A program made the translations under genes and the position numbers. Positions 43,963 through 54,503 of a stretch of DNA of 54,503 nucleotides are shown piece by piece. This stretch comes from Rhodospirillaceae bacterium. GTDB lineage: Bacteria; Pseudomonadota; Alphaproteobacteria; Dongiales; Dongiaceae. Under the pieces are notes generated by a model. That model was given only the letters and a program-made list of their open reading frames with translations, was not told where the DNA came from and did no database searches. The stretch's first letter is position 1, and each line of letters starts with the position of its first letter. The stretch spans positions 1-54,503 of the forward strand of contig SSEL01000047.1 in assembly GCA_008012315.1 (NCBI GenBank), read 5' to 3'.

Positions 43963-44883
43963 CTAGCCTGCCGTCTGCCGCGCTTCTTCGAGTATCCAGT
44001 CGATGAAATCCTGCGCCTCGGGCCGGTCGCGCACCGATGGGGCATAGACGAGATAATAGGCGAAGGGCGTGAAGATACGCTTGGCAAAGGGCGCGACCAG
44101 CGTTCCGGCGGCGAGGTGATCCGCCACCACCGGCCGGGTGCCCAGCGCGACACCCTGGCCGCCGACCGCCGATTGCAGACAGAGCGCGTAATCGTTAAAG
44201 CGCGGGCCGCGGCTGGCATCGATCTGGGTGACGCCGGCCGCCTTCAGCCAGGCCGGCCAGTCCGGCCAGGGCAGGTTATGCGAGGACGACCAGTCGAGAT
44301 GCAGCAAGGTGCAATTGGCGAGATCCGCCGGCTCGACCAGCGGCGTGCGGGCGAGCAAGGCCGGGCTGCAGACCGGAAAGACTTCGTCGCTAAATAGCCG
44401 GTGTGATTCCAGCCCAGGAAAATCGCCCAGCGCAAAACGCAGCGCCATGTCGTAGCTGTCGTCATCCTCGTCCCAGTCGGAAAGGGCCGTGGTGGTTTCC
44501 AGTACGATATCGACGCTGTTCGGCCGCGCCCGGTAATGCTGCAGCCGGGTGATCAGCCAATTGACGGCAATCGCCGGATCATCGAGGCGCAGGCGCAGCG
44601 CCAAGCCGCGCTTGCCCTTGCGCATTTTGGTCGTCGCCCGGGCCAGCAGGCGAAACCCCTCGGTCAGGTCGCCCGCCGCTTCTTCGCCGATCTGGGTGAG
44701 GGCGAGGCCGGTGCCGTGCCGGCGCACCAGCGTCACGCCCAGTTCCGCCTCCAGCGCCTTGACCTGCTGGCTGACGGCGCCGGGCGTTACATGCAATTCT
44801 TCGGCGGCGGCGCGGATGCTCCCCAGGCGGGCGACCGCTTCGAATGCACGCAAGGCTGGCAAGGCGGCGAGGGGGCGGGCCAT
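43963..44883 (-). CDS. LysR family transcriptional regulator, GcvA-like
   Basis: About 306 residues. The N-terminal winged HTH reads LPALRAFEAVARLGSIRAAAEELHVTPGAVSQQVKALE, the GcvA-type LysR pattern, followed by a type-2 periplasmic-binding-protein effector domain. ATG 44883 gives the family N-terminus, and the frame is open to 44898. LysR genes usually regulate a divergent neighbour. Here the divergent unit is the 59-residue small gene at 45046 and the EamA exporter, with 162 bp between the LysR start and the small gene's ATG. Confidence 0.92.
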   Translation of the reverse strand: MARPLAALPALRAFEAVARLGSIRAAAEELHVTPGAVSQQVKALEAELGVTLVRRHGTGLALTQIGEEAAGDLTEGFRLLARATTKMRKGKRGLALRLRLDDPAIAVNWLITRLQHYRARPNSVDIVLETTTALSDWDEDDDSYDMALRFALGDFPGLESHRLFSDEVFPVCSPALLARTPLVEPADLANCTLLHLDWSSSHNLPWPDWPAWLKAAGVTQIDASRGPRFNDYALCLQSAVGGQGVALGTRPVVADHLAAGTLVAPFAKRIFTPFAYYLVYAPSVRDRPEAQDFIDWILEEARQTAG

Positions 44884-45045
44884 CAGGTTCCCTAACATTA
44901 GCCAAGGATTTAGTCCGGCTAAACACTAGCTTTACTCGAAATCGCCTGCAAACAGGAAGTTGCCGTACTATATCCTTCCTTGAGCCGCCAGCCAGCCTGA
45001 AGCCTCCCAGCAGGCGCTGCCGAGCTCTTCCCTGGAGCTAAGATC

Positions 45046-45225
45046 ATGCGTTTCCCCCGTTTGGTGCTTCATGCCAGAGCGTTTGCCTTGCCGGGTGCCC
45101 TCAACGGTTTGCGGCCCTCGGCCAATGATGAGCGCTTGCTCGCCGATTTGGGGCTGGTCCGGACGGCCGATGGCCGTGTCGTCCCCGCGCCGAAAGACGA
45201 GACCGGCCCGCAGCGGGCCGCCTGA
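45046..45225 (+). CDS. Small conserved-looking protein (59 aa) with own terminator
   Basis: A 59-codon frame starts at ATG 45046 with GGAG (45034-45037) eight bases upstream and ends at TGA 45223-45225. The product is basic at the N-terminus (RFPRLVLHARAFAL) and has DERLLADLGLVRTADG in the middle, which recalls the C-terminal LxDIGL-R pattern of DUF1127 proteins. That similarity is weak. Such small genes often lie beside GcvA-type LysR genes in alphaproteobacteria. It is followed by two hairpins, the second a terminator. No function can be assigned. Confidence 0.55.
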   Translation: MRFPRLVLHARAFALPGALNGLRPSANDERLLADLGLVRTADGRVVPAPKDETGPQRAA

Positions 45226-45272
45226 AGCGACGCACAAGAAGCGGATGGCGGCACATCCTGCCATCCGCCATA

Positions 45273-45318
45273 AAGGCAGCAATCCCGATACCGAGCCAGG
45301 GTTGCTGCCTTGTTTTTT
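45273..45318 (+). terminator. Strong terminator hairpin that overlaps the EamA start codon
   Basis: AAGGCAGCAATCCC (45273-45286) pairs with GGGTTGCTGCCTT (45299-45311) with one bulged T and a 12-base loop, then six T (45313-45318). A second perfect 9-bp hairpin (45241-45249 with 45260-45268) lies just upstream. The 3' arm covers the only in-frame start (TTG 45310) available to the EamA gene. Confidence 0.85.
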
Positions 45319-46263
45319 GCCAAAGCGCCTTTTACCGGAACATCTTCCGTTCCTTCGACCCCGCATTTAAGCGGCCGCGACTGGATCCTGTTGATCATCC
45401 TATCGGTCATCTGGGGCGGGTCGTTCTTTTTCGCCAAGATCGCCGTCCAGCAATTGCCGCCCTTGACCGTGGTGCTCGGCCGCGTCGGGTTCGGCGCCGT
45501 GGCCTTGATCCTGATCCTGCTGGCCAGCGGCCAGGCCTTGCCGCGCGATCTCAGGCTGTGGCGCGATTTCCTGGTCATGGGCCTGCTGAACAACCTGGTC
45601 CCGTTCAGCCTGATTTTCTGGGGCCAGCTGCATATCGCCAGCGGGCTTGCCTCGATCCTCAATGCCACGACGCCGCTTTTCACCCTGATCCTGGCGCAGT
45701 TCCTGACCGATGACGATCGTATCACCGCACCACGCCTGGGCGGCATCGCACTCGGCTTTCTCGGTGTCGCGCTGATGATCGGCCCCGATGCGCTGCAGGG
45801 GTTCAGCCTCAATCTCGGCAGCGAGCTGGCGATCCTCGGCGCCGCCTTGTCCTATGGCTTTGCCGGCATCTTTGGCCGCCGGTTCCGGGGATTGCCGCCC
45901 TTGCTGCCGGCGACGGGGCAGGTGACCTGTAGCGCTTTGCTGCTGCTGCCCGTCGTCTGCCTGGTCGACCGGCCCTGGACCCTGCCGATGCCCGGCGCGA
46001 TGACCTGGAGTTCGGTCTTCGGCCTGGCCTTGCTGTGCACCGCCTTGGCCTATGTGATCTTCTTTCGTATTTTGCGCTCGGCCGGCCCCACCAATCTGGC
46101 ACTGGTGACCTTCCTCATTCCGGTATCGGCCCTGCTGCTCGGCATCTCTATCCTGGGCGAGGAACTCGCATCCCGGCATTTCGGCGGCATGGCCCTGATC
46201 TTCGCCGGCCTGGCCGTGATCGACGGCCGGATCTTGGCCCGCCTCAGACCCAAGCCTGCTTGA
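45310..46263 (+). CDS. EamA/DMT family transporter
   Basis: 317-residue exporter with two EamA repeats and about ten membrane segments. The first repeat starts WILLIILSVIWGGSFFFAKIAVQQLPPLTV and the second ELAILGAALSYGFAGIFGRRF. The C-terminal PVSALLLGISILGEEL segment is diagnostic of the family. Substrate unknown. The only start upstream of the first helix is TTG 45310, which lies inside a terminator hairpin. Either translation begins there after readthrough or the N-terminus has been altered. Convergent with the MOSC gene, three bases apart. Confidence 0.9.
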   Translation: MFFAKAPFTGTSSVPSTPHLSGRDWILLIILSVIWGGSFFFAKIAVQQLPPLTVVLGRVGFGAVALILILLASGQALPRDLRLWRDFLVMGLLNNLVPFSLIFWGQLHIASGLASILNATTPLFTLILAQFLTDDDRITAPRLGGIALGFLGVALMIGPDALQGFSLNLGSELAILGAALSYGFAGIFGRRFRGLPPLLPATGQVTCSALLLLPVVCLVDRPWTLPMPGAMTWSSVFGLALLCTALAYVIFFRILRSAGPTNLALVTFLIPVSALLLGISILGEELASRHFGGMALIFAGLAVIDGRILARLRPKPA

Positions 46264-46265
46264 TC

Positions 46266-46973
46266 TCAATCCGGCGTCGCGACGCGCCGGGTCCAGTCCT
46301 CGACTTCCATGGTTTCCAGCCGGCGCCGCGCGACCTTGCGCCAGGACTCCGCCAGTACCTCCAGCGCCGCCATCCGCCGCAGCGACACCGCATCCAGCTT
46401 GTTGCGATAGAGCACGTCCACGAGGCGGGAGAGCGGCCAGTCCCCATGCGGCCGGTCCTGGAGGTCGATCCGGTCGCCGGCCGCGACGTCACCCGGTTCC
46501 AGCACGCGGTAATACCAGCCGGTCCGGCCGCTGTTTTGCACCCGCAGCGCCATATCCGGCACGTCGAACCGCACGTTCAGCTTCCAGCACGGCTGGCGTC
46601 CCTGGCTCACCTGCACCAGGGCGCTGCCCAGCCGGTAGATATCGCCGATACAGACATCGGCCTCGGTCATGCCGGTCGTCGAAATGTTCTCGCCGAAGGC
46701 ACCCGGCCGCGCCAGGCGTGGTGCCAGGGCCGGCAGTTCCGCCAGCCAGGCCGCATAATGGTCCCGCGGGTAATGGTGGACGGCTTTCTCCGGCCCGCCG
46801 TGAACCCGCAGATCGGCCTGCTGGTCGCCGGCCAATTGCGTCTCGCTGATGGCGCAGCGCGCCGCAACCGGTTGCTTGTCGATGGCGGAGGTCCTGCCTG
46901 GCGGTCCGAAAGGGCGCGCATGACCCTCCAGGACGGCATCGATGGACAAGGTTAAATGTGCAGAAAGCGACAT
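46266..46973 (-). CDS. MOSC domain protein, YiiM-like
   Basis: 235 residues. A MOSC domain (about residues 40-170) carries the conserved Cys in QGRQPCWKLNVRF and the GAFGENISTTGM segment. A C-terminal three-helix extension (3-alpha domain, about 180-225) makes it YiiM-like. E. coli YiiM is a molybdenum-cofactor enzyme reducing N-hydroxylated compounds. Transcribed alone, divergent from gyrA with a 229-bp AT-rich gap between them. Confidence 0.88.
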   Translation of the reverse strand: MSLSAHLTLSIDAVLEGHARPFGPPGRTSAIDKQPVAARCAISETQLAGDQQADLRVHGGPEKAVHHYPRDHYAAWLAELPALAPRLARPGAFGENISTTGMTEADVCIGDIYRLGSALVQVSQGRQPCWKLNVRFDVPDMALRVQNSGRTGWYYRVLEPGDVAAGDRIDLQDRPHGDWPLSRLVDVLYRNKLDAVSLRRMAALEVLAESWRKVARRRLETMEVEDWTRRVATPD

Positions 46974-47110
46974 GCTGACTCGGGCTCCGGAAGCGGCATT
47001 TCCACCTTACTAGGCCCAAAACCGGCCCAACCCTCAACACGCCTTTTGCCGCGCCATTTTTTATCAATAAAATCAAATAGATAATTACCGGAAAACCGCT
47101 GTTACAAAAG

Positions 47111-47139
47111 TTGTTTACCACAGACGAATCTGCTAGCTT
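47111..47139 (+). promoter_or_regulatory. Possible gyrA promoter
   Basis: TTGTTT (47111-47116), a 17-bp spacer and TAGCTT (47134-47139) form a plausible sigma-70 promoter about 65 bp upstream of the gyrA start. The surrounding 46974-47202 is AT-rich for this genome, especially 47060-47095. Confidence 0.35.
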
Positions 47140-47202
47140 CCAGCATCATTCAGGGCCCTCAGCGACCCTTTCATAAACATCCGAAAAATAAGCAGATTTC
47201 CA

Positions 47203-50035
<2,833 letters not shown>

Positions 50036-50043
<8 letters not shown>

Positions 50044-50551
50044 CAAGGTGCGGCGGATCGGGATCTATCCGGGAACCTTCGACCCGATCACCAATGGCCA
50101 TATGGATATCATCCGCCGGGCGGTGTCGCTGGTCGATGAATTGATCATTGCCGTCTCGGTCAATGCCGGGAAGGGACCGCTTTTCAGCATCGAGGAACGT
50201 CTCGCTTTGGTAGGCGACGAGGTCGCCGATCCCAAAAACGGCTTGCCGGCGGACCGGGTCAAAACGCTCAGCTTCGACAACTTGCTGATGCACTTTGCCG
50301 AGAAGCAGGGCGCCCGCGTCATCATTCGCGGCCTGCGCGCCGTGTCGGATTTCGAATATGAATTCCAGATGGCCGGCATTAATGCGCGGCTCAATCCGCG
50401 CATCGAAACGGTTTTCCTCATGGCGTCGGAAGGCTCCCAGTTCATCTCCTCCCGTTTCGTCAAGGAAATCGGCCGGCTCGGCGGCAAGATCGATCAGTTC
50501 GTTTCACCGCGCGTGGTCGAGCGCCTGACGCAGAAATTCTCAACCGAATGA
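50036..50551 (+). CDS. coaD: Phosphopantetheine adenylyltransferase
   Basis: 171-residue hexameric enzyme that transfers AMP from ATP to 4'-phosphopantetheine, the penultimate step of CoA synthesis. The nucleotidyltransferase motif is [18 protein letters not shown], and the second ATP-site region is [16 protein letters not shown], close to the family ISSTxVKEI. ATG 50036 lies within the last codons of gyrA and has GGGGGAG upstream. The open frame further upstream is just the gyrA tail. gyrA-coaD coupling is common in alphaproteobacteria. Confidence 0.96.
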
Positions 50552-50689
50552 CGGTTGCGGGCCGGTCCTAACGAGACTGCATTGAGAAACAGGCAAAGAG
50601 AGGAATTGAAGAAGAAGGGCTAAAGGGCAAACAGCCTGCACCCCATCTGCCTATGTGAGGTTATGATCATCCGGAGAAAGGAAAAGCGC

Positions 50690-50896
50690 ATGAGCCGGGT
50701 TCCCCCTTTCCACTCCAGCAAAATGAACACACGCCGTGTCTATCACGACAACGCCTATTGCGGCGAGGGCCAGAATATCGATCCGGCTTCTCGCAAAGCC
50801 GGTACCGGCGGTCTGCCTAGATGCATCCGCTGCGCGGAATTGCCCGCCGACAACCGGCCGGTGACAGCCAAAGGTAATCCCCCGCAAAAGAAATAG
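50690..50896 (+). CDS. Small Cys-containing protein of unknown function (68 aa)
   Basis: 68 residues with three Cys: C24 in NAYCGEGQNID, and C45 and C48 in PRCIRCAEL. The layout VYHDNAYC-x-EGQNI ... RKAGTGGLPRC-x2-C resembles a recurrent small bacterial family with a zinc-ribbon look. I recall the pattern but cannot name a function. ATG 50690 is preceded by GGAGAAAGGAAAAGCGC, a good ribosome-binding site, and chosen over the open extension to 50663. Stand-alone between coaD and a broken GST gene. Confidence 0.7.
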   Translation: MSRVPPFHSSKMNTRRVYHDNAYCGEGQNIDPASRKAGTGGLPRCIRCAELPADNRPVTAKGNPPQKK

Positions 50897-50950
50897 ACCG
50901 CTCGATATTACCTGGGCGATGCCGTCTCTTTCGATCGCACCGTAGACCGG

Positions 50951-51615
50951 ATGAGGCTCTATTCCCTGCCGCTATCGCCTTACGCGCTCGTGGTGCGATC
51001 TATGCCAAGAATTTGCCGATTGAGATCGCGTTGCCACCGGGAGGATAGCGGACGTCGGTAGAATTCCAGAAGCTCAATCCGTTGAAGCGCATCCCATACT
51101 GGTCTTGGATGACGGCAGCGGGGCTCGCGGAATCCGGTGTCATCGTCGAATATCTGGAAGACAAATTCCCGACACCGTCCTTTCGGCCGCAGTCACCGGA
51201 AGCCTGCGCCCGAATGCGGTTCCTTATCCAGGTCGCCGATATCTACCTCATGCAGGCGCTCCTGCCTTTGTTCCATCTGTTCGATGCAAAGGAACGGGAT
51301 ATGGCGGCGATCGAGCAACAACTCGGCAAGCTGGATATCGGCTTTATGCAGGTGAACGATCTGCGGACGGACAACACTTATGCCGATGGCAATCGCTTGA
51401 GCCTGGCGGATATCTGGTTGATGCCGGTCCGCTTCACCATCGACGGGCTGATGGGCTTCTCCGGGCGCAAGACCTTGCTGGACCGTTACAAGCGGCTGGC
51501 CGGCTACCGCGATGTCATCAACGGAGACCCCACGCTCAAGCGTGTCTGGCAGGAGATGGAGGAAGGATTGAAAGCCTTCACGGCATCGCGTGCCGAGGCT
51601 GCCAAGGCAAGCTAG
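50951..51615 (+). pseudogene. Decayed glutathione S-transferase gene
   Basis: GST-like sequence begins at ATG 50951 (MRLYSLPLSPYA). A one-base loss near 50997 then shifts the frame. The second frame continues IYAKNLPIEIALPPGG to TAG at 51046-51048, then VEFQKLNPLKRIP. Between about 51093 and 51120 the frame that reads ILVLDDGSG is displaced by a compensating pair of one-base indels. The rest is open to 51615 (LAESGVIVEYLEDKFP and a complete C-terminal helical domain with NRLSLADIW). An intact 178-codon frame from 51082 could be mistaken for a gene. The thioredoxin-like N-terminal domain is destroyed, so I call it a pseudogene, though sequencing error cannot be excluded. Confidence 0.75.
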
Positions 51616-51630
51616 GCTGCCTCGCAAGCG

Positions 51631-52173
51631 TCACTTTTTCATCTTGGCAAGATTGGGAAATTTCTGCCCGAAGCAGACATCGCCCATCAGGGGCTGCAGT
51701 GTGGGATCGCCGAGCGCCTGCAAACGTCGATAGGCCTCGGCCTGCAGGTCGCGCCGTTCCGCACGGTCGGGCATGCCGTCGATAACGGCGAGCGAGATCA
51801 GGATCGGCATCAGTTGCGAGCGCTTTTGCGCCAGGCAGGGATCGGATGCCGGACTATCGGCAGAGACCGCATCGATATCGCCCGCAAGCTGCCTGATATC
51901 GATCTTGCCGCCGTCGGATTGTTTGCTCAGTGCCTCCGCCGTATTGAGATATAAGCGGTCAATCCTGGCATGAGCGCGTCCCAATGATTTCTCGGACTGA
52001 AGAGATTTTTCGGGCTGAAGGGATTGATCGGCCTGAACACGCGCGTCGCCGACTTCGTCATGCGCGGAAGTGCAGGCTGTTGCGGAGACCAAAAGCCCGA
52101 AACAGATCAGGAAACTTAATCGTCGATGCGATCTAGGTGACACAAGACTGATCCACCGCGCCATCTGTCCCAA
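51631..52173 (-). CDS. Predicted lipoprotein of unknown function with short repeats
   Basis: 180 residues. A hydrophobic signal ending in LLVSATAC (Cys34) looks like a lipobox, giving a lipid-anchored periplasmic protein. After the Cys there is a stretch with SLQPEKSLQSEKSLG, an imperfect EKSLQ-type repeat also visible in the DNA. The rest is mostly helical and contains two Cys (DPCLAQ and DVCFGQ). No domain recognised. Transcribed alone, 15 bases from the GST remnant (tail to tail). Confidence 0.65.
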   Translation of the reverse strand: MGQMARWISLVSPRSHRRLSFLICFGLLVSATACTSAHDEVGDARVQADQSLQPEKSLQSEKSLGRAHARIDRLYLNTAEALSKQSDGGKIDIRQLAGDIDAVSADSPASDPCLAQKRSQLMPILISLAVIDGMPDRAERRDLQAEAYRRLQALGDPTLQPLMGDVCFGQKFPNLAKMKK

Positions 52174-52294
52174 GTGTCAGAAGATATAGCCGATATCCCT
52201 GGATGCGCCTAGACCCCGCGCTCCGGCTATCCCCAGCGGCGAAACCTAAAATACGACTAAACGGCGAAATGCATCGGATAGCGAAGAGGCGGGG

Positions 52295-53347
52295 TCACAA
52301 CCCGAAGGACAGGTTGAGACCGGCATATTTCTCATTCCTCTCCTGGCCGTCGAATTCATCGGTGCGGTAGGTCACGGCCATATCGAGCTTGGCGGCACTG
52401 GACCAGAACAGGGCAAGGCCGCCCGTCAGATCGCCGACGAAAACCTTCTTGTTGACGCTGTGACTGTCTTCGAAAGTATTGCCGTCCAGAAAAATATTAC
52501 GGGCGACAGCGCGGCCCTGGGCACCGATATAGAAGTAAAAGCCGAAAGGACCGTCGAGATAATCACGGTTGAAGTAACTGGTGCCCGAGAGGGCGGGGCG
52601 CATACGCTGCGGGCCGTAATCGGCTTCGAGGTTGCGGCCGATACGGAACATCGTGCCGATCTCGCCATAGGTCATGACGTTGCCGGCCGTCGCGCCGATT
52701 TCCGGAATTGCGTCAATGGCAAAACCATTACCTAAAGATTGCAGGAAACGCCATTTATGCTCATAGCTCAGCATGATGCCGGGCTCGTTATGCAACTGCG
52801 AATCCCAGCCTTGCGCCTGATCCACGCCGATGAACTGATGCCAGTCATTCTGCGCTTGGCGACCCAGGGCGGCAGGCCCCACGACACCGATCAACAGCTC
52901 AAGATGATCGAGCTGGCGCCGGTCCGTATCCTGGATCATGCCGACACCGGTATAGAGCCAACCCGCATAAGGCCGGTCATCGTGATCCGGCGGATCATTC
53001 TGGGTGTTGCGCGGCGTGTAGATCTGCTGACCGAACAGAATCTCATAACGGCGCGAGCTTTGCGCGGCGTCGGTCGAGAAGATCGGCAGATTGTCGCCAA
53101 GCAGATTGAACGGCGATGTCCAGTCGCTGGTCGCGGCGATATCGGGGGTCAGATAGGAGGCTTGCAGTCCCTGGGTATAGTATCGGTCGCTGTCAAAAAC
53201 GATGGAGTCATTCTCCTCCACGATCGACAGGCGCCCCAGATCGTCTGCTGTTGCCCGACCGGCCGAGACCGCCAGCAACAGCAGACTGAAACCAAGGATC
53301 GAAACTTTCGATGTCGCATGCAAGCCTGATCGCATTGCTTCGGGCAT
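52295..53347 (-). CDS. LpxR family lipid A deacylase (DUF2219)
   Basis: 350-residue outer-membrane beta-barrel enzyme of the LpxR family, which removes the 3'-acyloxyacyl chain of lipid A. A signal peptide (FSLLLLAVSAGRATA) precedes the mature start. Active-site motifs are ENDSI followed by RYYTQG near the N-terminus, DDRPYAGWLY, and QNDWHQFIG with the catalytic-region His. The C-terminus ends in Leu after a Phe-Gly (NLSFGL), as expected for Bam-dependent barrels. The ATG directly follows the dodecin stop (TGA|ATG), so translation is probably coupled. Confidence 0.9.
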   Translation of the reverse strand: MPEAMRSGLHATSKVSILGFSLLLLAVSAGRATADDLGRLSIVEENDSIVFDSDRYYTQGLQASYLTPDIAATSDWTSPFNLLGDNLPIFSTDAAQSSRRYEILFGQQIYTPRNTQNDPPDHDDRPYAGWLYTGVGMIQDTDRRQLDHLELLIGVVGPAALGRQAQNDWHQFIGVDQAQGWDSQLHNEPGIMLSYEHKWRFLQSLGNGFAIDAIPEIGATAGNVMTYGEIGTMFRIGRNLEADYGPQRMRPALSGTSYFNRDYLDGPFGFYFYIGAQGRAVARNIFLDGNTFEDSHSVNKKVFVGDLTGGLALFWSSAAKLDMAVTYRTDEFDGQERNEKYAGLNLSFGL

Positions 53348-53563
53348 TCAGGACCCGCTTGTGTCGTAACGGAAGCCGATCCGCAAGGTGACCTGATAAT
53401 GGGCGACTTTGCCGTTGTTCAGATGACCACGGATATTGCCGACTTCAAACCAGTCGAGATGGCGCAACGATTTGGATGCCGTGGCAATGCCGCTTTCGAT
53501 CGCGTCTTCGATACTCTTTTCCGAGGTTCCGACGATCTCGCTGATCGCATAAGTATGGCCCAT
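53348..53563 (-). CDS. Dodecin family flavin-binding protein
   Basis: 71-residue dodecin, a small protein that assembles as a hollow dodecamer storing flavin or CoA. The core reads YAISEIVGTSEKSIEDAIESGIATASKSLRHLDWFEVGNIRG, and Trp38 is the residue expected to stack on the isoalloxazine ring. The second strand ends VAHYQVTLRIGFRYD. ATG 53563 follows GGAGGG. It is the first gene of a dodecin-LpxR pair with no gap between them. Confidence 0.95.
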   Translation of the reverse strand: MGHTYAISEIVGTSEKSIEDAIESGIATASKSLRHLDWFEVGNIRGHLNNGKVAHYQVTLRIGFRYDTSGS

Positions 53564-54127
53564 CTGATCCCTCCGTTAGACGACAGTTTTGTAAACGTAA
53601 GCCCGACAGGACGGTTCCCGGCCGGGAACCGCACCGGCACCCACAAGCTTTCACGCTTACGTGAAATCGGCAAGGAAAGGATGAGTCGGGGAAGGCCGGC
53701 GAGAGGAAATGGCACAAGAGGAGCTGGCACGGAACCTGCCACGCCACGGGATGAAAGCTCAGCCGGCATCCCGACAATCGACAATGAAGGGACACCGATT
53801 GGTGCTGCTCGCTTGCCAGTCTAACGGCTTCTTTCAGCGCCGGGATTGCGGCAATCGGCAATATCTATCCCAGGCAGCTCCGGTCATTGGGCGAGATATC
53901 GCAATCCTGGTCAGGACGAATCGGCGATGCCGGCATTGCTCGGTGCAGCAATTTTCGCCCTCTTCGGGGTTTTTCTGGTGAATCGCACCCGGCCGGAAAG
54001 CAAATAGGCGATAAGCGGCAGTTTTGGCTTGCTTTTTACCCAGGATTTTGGGAAGTGAGGGCGCCCGCCGGCAATTGGCCCGGCGGCGATATCGCGACCC
54101 CGGCCCGGTGCTGGAGATGTCGCCAGT
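53564..54127. other. 564-bp gap without a convincing gene, with a 20-bp perfect palindrome
   Basis: No coding frame here has a domain I recognise or a good ribosome-binding site. CGGTTCCCGGCCGGGAACCG at 53612-53631 is a perfect palindrome about 50 bp upstream of the dodecin ATG and may be an operator or hairpin for the dodecin-LpxR operon. The remainder contains GC-rich and AT-rich patches and presumably the promoter of the tRNA gene, which I could not place. Confidence 0.6.
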
Positions 54128-54202
54128 GGGCCGGTAGCTCAGTGGTAGAGCAACTGACTTTTAATCAGTAGGTCGCGGGTTCGAACCCCGCCCGGCTCAC
54201 CA
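54128..54202 (+). tRNA. tRNA-Lys (anticodon UUU)
   Basis: A 75-nt cloverleaf including an encoded CCA (54200-54202). The acceptor stem is GGGCCGG with CCGGCTC (one G-T pair), discriminator A at 54199. The anticodon stem is ACTGA/TCAGT and the loop CTTTTAA gives anticodon TTT at 54160-54162. The T-loop GGGTTCGAACCCC is canonical. Confidence 0.98.
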
Positions 54203-54316
54203 ATAAACTCAATACTTTACCGATACTTCTCAAACGGAAACGGCCCGCGTCGCAGGGATATTTTGTCCGCTTTCGGTGTTATGACCGCAAATGGCGATGA
54301 CAGCGGAGCAACGGGC

Positions 54317-54503
54317 ATGAGCATCGGGCGGATTGCGTCATTTCTGGTTCCCATCACCCTCCTGGCAGCAGGCTGCGCAACCAAGCCATCGCCCCAATAC
54401 ATCCAATCGAAAAACGACGGCCACACCATCGAGACGGCAATCCCGATTGGCGCTACGACGGCGCTGGATGCCGTCAATTGGGAGGACCGCCATATCCTTG
54501 AAC
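54317..54503 (+). CDS. Lipoprotein N-terminus, cut by the right edge
   Basis: 62 codons from ATG 54317 run open to the end. The N-terminus MSIGRIASFLVPITLLAAGC has a type II signal with lipobox LAAGC (Cys20). GGAG at 54305-54308 lies eight bases upstream. The visible mature part contains no recognisable domain. The 114 bp between the tRNA and this gene holds nothing I can identify. Confidence 0.6.
   Translation, partial: MSIGRIASFLVPITLLAAGCATKPSPQYIQSKNDGHTIETAIPIGATTALDAVNWEDRHILE

Noticed and set aside
53709..53981. Possible 90-codon gene in the gap before the tRNA
   Set aside because: Mixed composition, no ribosome-binding site of note and no domain.

Overview
The window is a high-GC chromosomal stretch from an alphaproteobacterium, most likely of the Rhodospirillales type. 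Protein sequence style, alphaproteobacterial ParE and GyrA, the gyrA-coaD junction, a CTTC-N7-GTTC LexA-like site and an ECF sigma/zinc anti-sigma pair all point that way. No phage, transposase, CRISPR array or rRNA was seen. The left edge starts inside a gene with a 139-bp perfect fold-back, probably an assembly or amplification artefact. The right edge cuts a small lipoprotein gene.

Region 1 (1-9.6 kb) is a pyrimidine salvage and catabolism locus. It holds the end of a BMP/YufNOPQ-type nucleoside or base ABC importer, a CodA-type deaminase, a RutR-like operator, an M20 carbamoyl-amino-acid hydrolase (beta-ureidopropionase type) and a complete NMT1/THI5-type ABC importer. The deaminase has Cys where E. 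coli CodA has the discriminating Asp314, so 5-methylcytosine is a plausible substrate.

Region 2 (9.6-14.7 kb) has a bestrophin-like channel, a chemoreceptor and parE. Region 3 (14.9-22.1 kb) is a compact pseudaminic acid cluster: a GT-B-like surface carbohydrate protein, a three-domain fusion (SpsF-like cytidylyltransferase, PseG, PseH), then pseI, pseB and pseC. Every step from UDP-GlcNAc to CMP-Pse is represented if the SpsF-like domain acts as PseF.

Region 4 (22.2-34.5 kb) is mixed metabolism: mscL, a 4-hydroxyproline epimerase, a flavoprotein, upp-glpK-lipoprotein, trmFO, a DUF2165 gene broken by a TAG, RidA, PilZ, LysE and a Bcr/CflA efflux pump. The pump is preceded by a promoter, a 16-codon leader ORF and a terminator, an arrangement that looks like an attenuator. 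A GST gene and a nucleoside hydrolase gene follow uvrA in one operon.

Region 5 (34.5-47 kb) has divergent uvrA/ssb with a candidate SOS box, and an ECF sigma/anti-sigma pair divergent from a Tat-exported metallophosphoesterase and a cupredoxin. Next come a NiCoT nickel/cobalt permease with a near-perfect NikR box, a class II aldolase, a VOC protein, a LysR regulator, a 59-aa small gene with its own terminator, an EamA exporter and a MOSC protein. Region 6 (47-54.5 kb) has gyrA-coaD, a small Cys-rich protein, a decayed GST, a lipoprotein, an LpxR-like deacylase with dodecin, tRNA-Lys(UUU) and a truncated lipoprotein gene.
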